53,046 nt of DNA. Source: Spirochaetales bacterium. GTDB lineage: Bacteria; Spirochaetota; Spirochaetia; Treponematales; UBA12059. The DNA is taken from the NCBI GenBank assembly GCA_016928955.1, contig JAFGJV010000056.1, forward strand, positions 1 to 53,046. Direction: 5' to 3'. Every line of letters starts with the position of its first letter. The first letter of the stretch is position 1. The notes under the pieces were generated by a model that saw only the letters and a list, made by a program, of their open reading frames with translations, did no database searches and was not told the origin of the DNA. Shown in pieces: positions 40,601 through 50,500 of the stretch. Both the position numbers and the translations under genes were made by a program.

Positions 40601-42991
40601 CTAGCGCTGGTCGGGCGCCCCGGGGCCAAAGAGTCCTGTGTAGTACTGGGCGCACGAGCGGAACTCTTCCGAGCGTTCCTTAAGGGCCGAGAGCGACGAC
40701 TGGGCCGCGGCCATGTCGCTGTCCCTGCCGGCCTCCTCCACCGTCTTGGCCGCGTCGCCCAATGCCTTGGCCGTGAGGTTCCAGGCGGCGCCCTTGATGG
40801 AGTGCGCCGTTTCCCGAACCGTTTTGGCGTCAGACGCGGCCACGGCCGCCTCTATGTCCAGGAGCTGGCCCTGGAGCTTGGCCGTGAAGCGTCCCAGAAG
40901 GTCCACCACGGTGTCGCGTTTGCCCAGGAAGGTGTCCACCAGGCCCGCAAAGTCGAACACGCCGGAGTCCCACAGGTGGCGCTCGGACACCGGGGCGGCG
41001 CTCTGCTCCGGCTCGCGGGATGAGCTGACTTTATTGCCCCAGAAGCCGAGCATGGTTTCCAGGTCCTTGCGTTTGAACGGCTTTACCAGGACGTCGTTCA
41101 TGCCCACGGCTATGCACTTGTCGCGCTCGCCCTTCACCGCGCTGGCCGTCACGGCGATGATGGGTTGGGTGCAACCGCGTTCCCTGAGGGCGCGGGCGGC
41201 CTGATAGCCGTCCATGTTGGGCATGAATATGTCCATGAGCACCAGGTCGTAGGTGCCGCGCCCGTACATGTCCAGGGCCTCGGCACCGTCGTTGGCCACC
41301 GTGACCGTGCAGCCGGCCTTTTCAAGGAGGGTGCGGAACAGCTCCTGGTTGACCACATGGTCCTCGGCTATGAGTACCGAGAGGCCAAAGTCCGGTTCCT
41401 CCGGCGGGCGCGGGGCTTCCTGGCCGTCGCCGGCTGGCGGCAGGTCAACGTCGTCGCTCAGGGCCAATTTGAGTACCTGGAAGAGCTCGTCCGGGTCCAG
41501 GGGCTTGGCCGCGTAGCCGTTGAACCACTGGAGCAGCTTCATCTTGGCCTCTGGGCCTATGGCTCCCTCGGGGGCAAGGAGCACCAGGCGCGTGGCGTTG
41601 ATCAGGCGGTCGGCGGTGATTTCCGCCGCCAGGCGCCACCCGTCCATGCCGGGCATATTCTGGTCTATCAGGCACACGGCATAGGGCTTGCCCGCCTCGG
41701 CCGCCCGCCTCAGGGCCAGCAGAGCGTCATCGCCGGAGCGCGCCCCGTCGGCCAGGAGGCCGTAGGACGCGGCCATGCGCACGCCGTGTTCCAGGGCCAG
41801 GGCGTGGTCGTCCACCACCAGCACGCGCGCCGGGGCGTGCAGGTCGCGTCCGTGCGGCGGCAGGCTGTATTCGGCCTGGATCAGCGGGATCTCGAAGGCA
41901 AACACGGAGCCCCGCGGCGCGTTGGGCTCGTACCATATCGAGCCGCCCATCACTTCCACCAGGTAGCGCGATATGGCCAGTCCCAGTCCCGTGCCGCCTT
42001 GGGTCACCAGGTACGAGCCGCCCTGGGTGAACGGCGTGAACAGCCTTGGGCGGACGGCCTCGGCCACGCCGTCGCCAGAGTCCAGCACGGCTATGGCCAG
42101 CGTGGGCCTCTGGCCGTCGCCACGCTTGCGGGCGCGCACCACGATCTCGCCCTCGCGCGTGAACTTGACGGCGTTCTTGAACAGGTTGACGACGATTTGC
42201 CTGAGGCGGCCGGGGTCGCCGCGCACAACCCTTGGCAGGCTGTCGTCCGTGTCCAGGATGACTTCCAGGCCCTTCTTGTGCGCGTCCAGGATGATGAGCT
42301 CCACCGACTGCCGCAGGAGGTCGCGGAAATCGAAGTCCGCGGTCTCCAGGTCCAGCTTGCCCGCCTCGATCTTGGAGAAGTCCAGGATGTCGTTGATGAG
42401 GCCCAGGAGCACGTCCGCGGAGAAGCGGACCGTGCGGATGTAGTCCATCTGTTCCTTGTCCAGGCCCGTGTCGGTAAGGAGCTCCGTCATGCCCAGGATG
42501 GTCTGTATGGGCGTTCGTATCTCGTGGCTCATGTTGGCCAGGAACTGGCTTTTGGTCAGGGTGGCCTTCTCCGCCTCCTCCTTGGCCGACACCAGGTCGT
42601 GCTCCCTGATCTTCTGGTCGGTCACGTCCTGGAAGGAGCACCATATCCAGCGTTCCGTGCGGTCCTGGTTTTCCGTGCGTAGGGGCGACAAGGTGGTGCG
42701 CAGCCACAGCCGTCTGCCCGACATGCCGCGCACCCCGCTCTCCACGGTGGCCGCTCCCATGCGCCCGAGGAGTATCTCGGTCACGTAGTACGAGTACTGG
42801 AAGGAATCGCGCTCCTCCAGCCAGTCGAAGAGCGGCACGGGCAGCTTGTCCGGCACAAAGCCGGCCAGCTCCAGGAACAGCTCCTCAAAGGCCTCGTTCC
42901 ACACGGCGGGTATGCCCTGCTCGTTGAGCACGATGATGGGCTGCCTGGCCTGCTCGAAGGCCGCTTTGTATATCCGCTCGGGCAGGGGCAT
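40601..42991 (-). CDS. Hybrid sensor kinase PAS-HisKA-HATPase-REC-REC-HPt
   Basis: 796-residue cytosolic hybrid kinase with no membrane segment. A PAS domain (about 8-130) leads to a HisKA with SHEIRTP (His155) and an intact ATPase domain (Asn273 in FKNAVKF, DSGDG at 304-308, GTGLGL at 333-338). REC 1 (about 388-512) has Asp443 and Lys496. REC 2 (about 537-650) has Asp587 in LMDIFMPNMDG and Lys637. The HPt domain (about 680-785) has His730 in AHSIKGAAW. A full phosphorelay can therefore run within the one protein. Its ATG overlaps the stop of the upstream regulator by one base, so the two are a translationally coupled pair. Confidence 0.93.
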   Translation of the reverse strand: MPLPERIYKAAFEQARQPIIVLNEQGIPAVWNEAFEELFLELAGFVPDKLPVPLFDWLEERDSFQYSYYVTEILLGRMGAATVESGVRGMSGRRLWLRTTLSPLRTENQDRTERWIWCSFQDVTDQKIREHDLVSAKEEAEKATLTKSQFLANMSHEIRTPIQTILGMTELLTDTGLDKEQMDYIRTVRFSADVLLGLINDILDFSKIEAGKLDLETADFDFRDLLRQSVELIILDAHKKGLEVILDTDDSLPRVVRGDPGRLRQIVVNLFKNAVKFTREGEIVVRARKRGDGQRPTLAIAVLDSGDGVAEAVRPRLFTPFTQGGSYLVTQGGTGLGLAISRYLVEVMGGSIWYEPNAPRGSVFAFEIPLIQAEYSLPPHGRDLHAPARVLVVDDHALALEHGVRMAASYGLLADGARSGDDALLALRRAAEAGKPYAVCLIDQNMPGMDGWRLAAEITADRLINATRLVLLAPEGAIGPEAKMKLLQWFNGYAAKPLDPDELFQVLKLALSDDVDLPPAGDGQEAPRPPEEPDFGLSVLIAEDHVVNQELFRTLLEKAGCTVTVANDGAEALDMYGRGTYDLVLMDIFMPNMDGYQAARALRERGCTQPIIAVTASAVKGERDKCIAVGMNDVLVKPFKRKDLETMLGFWGNKVSSSREPEQSAAPVSERHLWDSGVFDFAGLVDTFLGKRDTVVDLLGRFTAKLQGQLLDIEAAVAASDAKTVRETAHSIKGAAWNLTAKALGDAAKTVEEAGRDSDMAAAQSSLSALKERSEEFRSCAQYYTGLFGPGAPDQR

Positions 42992-44271
42992 CAGAAGTTG
43001 GCCTTGAGGATTTCCAGGGTCTTGCGGAGTATCTGCTCCGGCTTCAGCGGCTTGATCAGGTAGCTCTTGACGCCGGCCTGGAAGGCGCGCACCACGGCCT
43101 CGCGCTGGGTGACGGCTGACAGCACGATGATGGGCATGTCCAGGTCCTGGGCGTGCAGTTCCTTGAGCACGCCAAAGCCGTCCACCTCGGGCATGCGCAG
43201 GTCCAGGAACACCAGGTCAAACACGCGGCCGCTCACGGCGTCAAGGAAGTCCCGCCCGTCGCGGAAGGTGGTCACCCTGGCGTTGATGGTGGAGAAGGTG
43301 GTCTTGAGAAGTTCCTGGATGACGAAATCGTCGTCAACCACCGCTATCTCAAGGTCTGCGCCCAGGCGCCTGGCCGCGTCTTCGGTGAGCTCGGCGGGGC
43401 GTTTTTCCACGTCAAAGCGCATGGTCACCGCCTCGGCCCCGGCCTGCTCGCGCTGGGGCGTGAGTATGCGGTCGGATATGATGGCTGCCTTGTCCTCCGG
43501 GGCGTCTGCAGCCAGCGCGGCGTCGGCAACCAGGCCATCCAGGGCGTACTCAAGGCTGGATACCACCTCCAGCTCGGAAAATTCGGGCCTGCCGGACACG
43601 AACTCCTTAACAAAAGCCGACCTGGTGAGGATTTTTATGTTCCGGTGCTTGGCCCCTGGCGACGCTATGATGGTGTTGAGGAGGAATTCCAGGTTGGGGC
43701 CGTCCACAAAGGACAGCTCCATGTCGGACAGCATGATCATGATGCGGGGCTTCTGTATGCCGTACAGGTCCAGAAGCTCGCGTATCTTGAAGCGCAAGAG
43801 GTCTATCTTCTCGCGGTTGATGCCGCGCGCCACTTCGATGAACAGGATGTTGTCGTTGACGTGGGCTTCCACGATGCAAGGGGTGGCGTCCATGTCTATA
43901 CGCACGCCCAGGATGTCGCCCAGGATCTGGTAGAAGGCGTCCATCTTGATGGGTTTCATGAACACCTTGCGGATGTTGAAGCGCACCAGCTCAAGGAGCC
44001 TGTTTTTGTCTATTTTCTGCGCCGTCAGGATGACCGACACGGGGGCCGTGTTGGGGTTGCGGGATTTTTCCTCCAGGACCTCCACGCATGACTTGCGGGA
44101 CAGGTGGTAGTCCATGACCACGGCGTCAGGGGGCTCGTTGCGCATTTTTGCTATGCCGTCCAGGCCATTGATGGCCGTTTCCACGCCTATGCCAGCCTGC
44201 GTGAGCCTGGATTTCAGGTAGTCCCTGAACAGGTCCGATTCGTCGATCAGGAGAACGCTTTTCCTGGGCAT
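42991..44271 (-). CDS. REC - STAS-like - REC response regulator
   Basis: 426-residue regulator with a receiver at each end. REC 1 (about 4-125) has Asp54 in VVMDYHLS and Lys106. REC 2 (about 307-425) has the acid pair in VVDDDF, Asp357 in FLDLRMPEVDG and Lys407 in LIKPLKP. The middle (about 131-246) reads as a STAS-like domain: IEVARGINREKIDLL, PRIMIMLSDMELSFVDGPNLE, HRNIKILTRS. There is no DNA-binding or enzymatic output domain, so output is probably by protein contact. GGAGG precedes the ATG. It is the first gene of an operon with the hybrid kinase. Confidence 0.85.
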   Translation of the reverse strand: MPRKSVLLIDESDLFRDYLKSRLTQAGIGVETAINGLDGIAKMRNEPPDAVVMDYHLSRKSCVEVLEEKSRNPNTAPVSVILTAQKIDKNRLLELVRFNIRKVFMKPIKMDAFYQILGDILGVRIDMDATPCIVEAHVNDNILFIEVARGINREKIDLLRFKIRELLDLYGIQKPRIMIMLSDMELSFVDGPNLEFLLNTIIASPGAKHRNIKILTRSAFVKEFVSGRPEFSELEVVSSLEYALDGLVADAALAADAPEDKAAIISDRILTPQREQAGAEAVTMRFDVEKRPAELTEDAARRLGADLEIAVVDDDFVIQELLKTTFSTINARVTTFRDGRDFLDAVSGRVFDLVFLDLRMPEVDGFGVLKELHAQDLDMPIIVLSAVTQREAVVRAFQAGVKSYLIKPLKPEQILRKTLEILKANF

Positions 44272-44316
44272 GGTTCCTCCGCGCTGGCTTTTTGGGGCCG
44301 GACGCTACTGTCCACA

Positions 44317-44345
44317 AGTATAGTTGAGGGTTCAGGGCGCGGCAA
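44317..44345 (-). promoter_or_regulatory. Promoter of the two-component operon
   Basis: Minus strand -35 TTGCCG (44345-44340), 17-base spacer, -10 TATACT (44322-44317), about 46 bases before the ATG at 44271. Confidence 0.7.
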
Positions 44346-44558
44346 TGCCAGAGCCGATGGTCGGCGAAATGCCCCTCGCGCCAAGAGTATCAAAAATAAT
44401 TCGAAAAACCACATATATGACGGATAAAAATGTCGAAACATGTTATATTACAGTTGACTATCGGTGTCCTGGTGACACACACCGTGCTTTTCTCGGCAAT
44501 ATGGCCGATAGTAGATAGGGGGTGGAGTCTGTCCGCTCGTATCGTCTGGGGGGTATCC

Positions 44559-47500
44559 ATGCGCTCGAAATTTTTCGTCGTCTTTGCCATCATACTGGCG
44601 GCTGTCCTGCCTCTGGCCGGACAGGAAACTGGAGCGGACACAGGCTCCGGGTCTGGAGACGAGGCGGGCACTGAAGCCCCCCTGCCCGAGGAACAGCCGG
44701 CGGAACAGCCGACGCAGGGCGGCGGCTCGGGAGACGGCTGGGCAACGGCCGAAGGCCTGGACAACTGGCGCTACGACTACGATATATCGGGCTTCAAGCC
44801 GGGCACCTACAATATCCTGGTGCGGGCCACGGACTCCGCGGGCAACGTGTCCTTTGGCGGCCCGTTCAACATCGTCGTGGACCCGGAATCAGACTACCCC
44901 GTGGTGGGCATAGCCAATCCCCTGCCGTTCATGCGCGCCGGCGCCGACCTCAACGTGGTGGGCACCTGCGTTGACGACGACAGCGTGGACTACGTGGAAG
45001 TGCGGGTGGACGACGGCGAGTGGGTACGCGCGGAGGGCTCCGACTACTGGTCGTACTACCTCAAGACCAAGGACTTGGCGGACGGCCTCCACCTGCTGAA
45101 AGCGCGTGGCGTGGACTCGTTCGGCGTGGCCGGCAACGAGGTACAGGTTCCCTTCCACCTGGACAGGACCAAGCCCCTCCACGAGGTGGCCGAGCCGGCC
45201 TTTGGCACCCTAGTGTCGGGCAAGCTGTCGCTGTCGGGCACCGTGTACGACGCCAACGGGCTGTCGTCCGTGGCCTGGTCCCAGGACGGAAGCGCCTGGC
45301 TCCCGCTCAAGTACTCGCTGGACAAGAAAACCAACACGGCCGGCTTCAGCGTGGCCATTGATACCAGGAAACTGGAGGACGGTCCCCAGGTGCTCTGGCT
45401 CAGGAGCACGGACGGCGTGGGCTCTGAAGGCGTGGCCGTCTTCCTGTATTTTGTCGACAATACCCAGCCCGAGCTGGCCGTGCTGTCTCCGGCGCCGGAG
45501 TCGGCGGTCAACGGCCGCTACACCATCACCGGCCGCGTGTACGACACGGTGGGCGTCAAGTCGCTGGAGTGGACCTACGGCAAGGAAAGCGGCCAGGTCG
45601 AGCTCCTGCCGGGCAACCCCTATTTTTCCGTGTCCTTCCAGGCCCCTCCGCAGGCGGGCAAGGCCACCGTTCTCTTCAGCACCACCGACATAACCGGCAA
45701 CGTGACCGAGGCTAACGTGAGCTACCAGGTGGACCCGCGGACCGATCTCCCCCGCGTAACTCTGGGGCGGCCGGGGCCGGGCAGCCAGGCCTTTGAGCTC
45801 CTGGAAGTGTCGGGCGGAGCCAGGGACGACGACGGAGTGGCGTCAGTCGAGTGGCGCGTTGACAACGGCCAGGCCGCGTCCATAACCACGGACGGAGCCT
45901 TTTCCTTCTCCGTGGGCGGCCTTGAGGCCGGCGCCCATACCCTGTACGTGCGCGCCCTGGACGTGAACGGCCTGGCCGGCCAGTGGCTTGAGCTGCCGTT
46001 CAGCTACACTGCCGGGCCGCCGCTTGTAAACATCACCGGCGCGTCCGACTCGGGCGGCCAGCGCTCCTTTGCCCCCGGCCTGGTTTTGTCCACCATGGAC
46101 GGCAAGGCCGTGCTGTCCGGCACCGTCACGGCCATGAACGCCCTGACCGAACTCACCTGGTCCGTCAACGGTTCGGAGCCGCAGAAGCTGGCCCCGGGCA
46201 AAACCCCCGGCAGCTTTGACTTCAGCCTGAACCTGCCTGCAAGCCTGCCCTACGGCGTGCTGAACCTGACCATCAGCGCCAAGGACGCCGCCGGCCAGGA
46301 GGGGCTGTTCAAGGCTCCTCTGTACGCGGTGAATTACAGCCGCCCGCGCGCCGGCCCCCTTATAGACCTTGCCGGCGCCGGTGATTCGGGCACCATTGCC
46401 ATATCCGCCGACGCGCCGTTATGGGGAGCCTTTGTGGCCCCCTATCCGGACGAGGCCCTGGCCGGCGTTGAATTGGTGCCGGCCAGCGCGCTGGTAGCCG
46501 CGTCGTTTGAAGGCTCCCTGATCAAGGTGAGCCAGCTGGCCCAAGGGGCGACCCCTCCCACCACGGTGGTTGCGCTTACCACGCGGGGGCACCGCTTTGA
46601 GGCCGGTCCCTTTGTCTTCCTGACCGACGCCGAGCCGCCCCAGGTGAAGATAGCCGAGCCGGCCTTTGGGTCCTGGCACAAGTCCGGTTTTACCGTCAAG
46701 GCACAGGCCGCGGATGGCGACGCCGTTGCGGCGGTGGAGTACAGCGTGAACGGAGCGGCCTGGCAGCCCATGTCGGCCGCCGGAGGCGCGTACTCGGCTC
46801 CCGTGGACATCGCTGGCCTGTCCGGGCCCGTTCACCTGGCCGTGCGCGCCGTGGACAAGGCGGGCAACCAGGGACAGGCGGCCACCGCCGTCATGGTGGA
46901 CACAGAGGCTCCCGCGCCCCAGCTGATCCTGCCCCTGCCCGGCGACGCGTCCATAGGCCAGCGCCTGTACGCTTTCCGGCCCGGCGAGTCCGCCCAGTCC
47001 ACGGCCTCCGTGGAAGTGGGCCGGGGGGCCGTGTTCGAGACCCTGCCATACGCCCCGCTTGTCATGTTCAGCGCCGACGCGTCCGGCGGGCCCCTGCTCA
47101 TACGCGTGACCGACAAGGCCGGCAACATAGCGGAACTCAAGCCCGCCGAGGCCCTGGCCGCCGAGCGGGTAGGGAGCGCGCCAGCGGCCCTTGATGAACT
47201 GAAAAGCGGCGGGCCCGGAGCAGGCTCCGGCGCGTCAGCAAGCTGGACAGGCGCGGATGGCACGGGCCAGCTGGCCTGGACCGCCCCCTTTGTGGACGCG
47301 GCCGATCCGGCCTTGTTCCCGGATGCGGCCCCGCTCCGCCTGTCCGGCGCGGCGAGCCTCGGCGCCGTGTTCACCGGCGTGTCGCCCGATCCAAAAAAAC
47401 CCGTGGCCTTCTGGGGCTTTGACCCCGCGGCCCTGACCCAAGCCCTGGCCTTGAAGGCGTCCAAGACGCCCGGCGCCTGGGACGCGTCCATCAAGCTGCC

Positions 47501-50500
47501 CGTCCAGGCTGACGGACGAGCCAGCGTGTGGGTCAGCGTGCAGGATGCGGACGGGACCCAGCGCTATACCAAGATCGATTTTGACAACGACAATACAGCC
47601 CCTGATATCCAGGTGCTTGCTCCTTCGGGATCCCAGCCTGGCGCCTTTACCCTGGTGGTCAGGGCCAAGGACGCCAGGGGCATAGCGTCGCTCAGCTGGG
47701 AGGCCGGCGGCCAGAAAGGCCAGTTTGACCTTATTCCGGGCACGGGAGACGGAGCCGCAGACTTCAGCTTCCCGGCCAAGGGCGCTTCCTTGAACGTGGT
47801 GGTGCGGGCCGTGGACGGCTCGGGGCTTTCCGCCCAAACCACGGCCACCGTGGCCTACGACGCGGCGGCCGACACCCCGGCCTGCCAGTTCCTTGGTCCC
47901 CTGGACGGCGTGGACCGCGCGTCGGACGGGCCCATCCTGGCCTACGCCAAGGACGACGACGGCGTGGCCTCCGTGTCCCTGTCCGTGGACGGCGTGGCTA
48001 GCGGCGCCGAGGGCCCCGGGCCCGTGTTCCTGGTGGACCCCGGCGCCCTGCCCTCAGGCCGCCGTTCCCTGAGCCTGGTGGCCGTGGACACAGGCGGCGT
48101 GCCGTCAGTCAAGGCGGCCGCCGGCTTTACCAAACTGGGACCCGGCCCTGTAGCGTCGTTCAAGACGCTCCAGTCGGGCAAGGCAGAAGCCGTGCCCTAC
48201 CAGCCAGGTTTGGCGTACGCGATAGACGGTGCCGCCACGCTCGCGGTATCGGTGGCAGCGCCCAACGGCCTTGCGTCCGCCGAATACAGCGTGAACGGCG
48301 CCGAGTGGGCCAAGCTGGCGGTACCGGCCAAACCGGACGCCGACGGAGCCTGGCCGCTGTCCATACCGCTGGCCGGAACCCTGCCTTTTGACCGCGTGCT
48401 GGTGTCGCTCAGATTGACTGACGCCACCGGCTCCCAGGGTAGCGCCTCCGCCGTGATATACCGCGTGGCCCCGCCGCCGGTCGCCGAGGTTTTGGACAAA
48501 GAAGGCGTGTACCTGAGCGACAGGCGCCTGGGCGACGACGGCTCGGTGCTCCTTGCGCCCGGGGAAAGCCTGGGCGCCCTGTGGAACGGCCGGCCCATAG
48601 ACACGGTCAGCCTGGTACCCGCCGTGCCCTTTGTGGAAGTCGGCCACGACGCTGGCTCAATTACCGTGACGGCCACTGGCGAGGGCCTGGCCCAGCCTGC
48701 CGTCATCAGGGTGCGCACCGTGGACGGCGATACCTTCAATTCCATACCCCTGAGCTTCCGGTCGGACGCGGCCGGGCCTGAATTGTCGCTCAAAGGGCTT
48801 GCCGCCCAGGCCTGGGTAGGCTCGTCCATAACCCTGGCCGGCACCGCGGCGGACCCCAACGGCGTGGCGTCTGTGGAATGGTCCCTGGACGCCGGCCTGA
48901 CCTGGACGGCCCTGCCCACGCCCGCGGGCGCCCTGGCCGCCACGCGGGAGTTTTCCCAGACCGTGGGCCTGGACGCCCCCGACGGCGCGATCGAGCTCCT
49001 TGTCCGCGCCTCGGACGGCGCTGGCAGGCAGACCTTTGCGTCGCTTCCCTTATGGAAGGACACGGCCGCGCCCGTGGCGGCCCTTGCTGCGCCCGGAGCG
49101 GGCCACCTAGTCAACGGAACGGTGTTGCTGTCAGGCGTGGCCCAGGACTCAGGCGACCTCATAAGCGTTGAGTACGCTCCCGACGGCTCGTCCTGGCAGC
49201 CGGTGACGGCGCAGGCCCTGGGCTCCGGCCCGGCCTGGCCGGACGGCAAGGGAGCCGAAACGCCCGAGCACACGGGCCGCTGGAGCTTTGAGCTCCTTGT
49301 GGACCTGGCCACCCTCCAGGCCGACCCCTCCGCCCTGGCCTTCCGCCTGCGCGACAAGTCGGGCAACGAGACCGTATACAAGCCCCTGGCCGGCGACGAG
49401 CCGGCCTTTGCCGTGGACATAGAGGCTGACAAGCCGCGCGCCCAGGTGCAGGTCCCCGCTGAGAACGACGTGATGCGTTCCGACTTCGTGGTGTCAGGCA
49501 TGGCCTTTGACGACGACGGCGTGGCCGAGATCCACTGGCGAGTGGACGGCGGCGAGTGGACCCGCGTGGACGGCGCCAACGCCTTCTCCGTGCCCTTCAA
49601 GCTGGCCGACACGGCAGACAACGAGCACCTGTTCGAGGCATACGCCGTGGACCTCAACGGCGTCCGGGGCGACACGGCCGAGCGGCGCTTCCGCGTCAGC
49701 CGCGAGGAGCCCGTGGGCAGGCTCACCGGCCCTGACGTGTCAGTGACCAACCGGGGCGTCATCGTCCTTACCGGGGACGCATCCGACGCGAACGACATCA
49801 AGGACGTGTGGGTGTCCTTTGACAACGGCAACACATACAACCGAGCCACGGGCACCACGGCCTGGACCTACACCCTGGACACCCGCGTCCTCCAGGACGG
49901 CGTGCACAGCGTGTACCTCAAGCTGGTTGACGGCTACGACACCCCGGGCTTTGCCGCCGGCCTTATATCCGTGGACAACACCGCCCCCGCGCTGGAGCTG
50001 ACCGGCCCCGCGGACGGCGAGGAATTCACCGGAAGCATGCTTTTGGGCGGGCGCTCGTCAGACGCCGTGCTGGTCAAGTCGATTGTGGCCGAACTCACGC
50101 CCATAGGGGCGCAGGCCGCCGTCAGGACCCTCCCGGTGACCGTGGCCGACGTGTTCAGCCTGGCCGTTGACCTTTCAGGCCTGGCCCCAGGCTGGTACAA
50201 CATCAAGGTGAGCGCCGCCGACGGGGCGGACAACCGCAGCTACCAGTCGCGCAACATAGTCGTCCGCGAGAGCAAGAAGGCGGAGCTGGCCGAGCTCATC
50301 TTCCCGGCCCACGGCGAGCGCCTCTCCGGCCGCTTTACCCTGGACGGCCGCGTGGTGGCGGAAACCCTGCCGGACAGCGCCGAGGTGTTCCTTGGCGGCG
50401 CCAGCTTTGGCACGGTGGAGCTGAACGACGAAGGCTACTTCTCCCTGCGCGTTGAGCCGGGCCAGGTGACGGACGGCGAGCTTGTGTTCACGGTACGGGC

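Noticed and set aside
41165-42682. 505-codon open frame antisense to the hybrid kinase
   Set aside because: Composition is typical of a shadow frame (Gly/Val/His-rich) and the opposite strand encodes recognisable kinase motifs.
48197-49858. 553-codon open frame antisense to the giant Ig-repeat gene
   Set aside because: GC-rich, periodic coding DNA leaves long open antisense frames. The product is low-complexity Ser/Arg/Pro-rich, has no ribosome site, and lies opposite clear repeat-domain coding.
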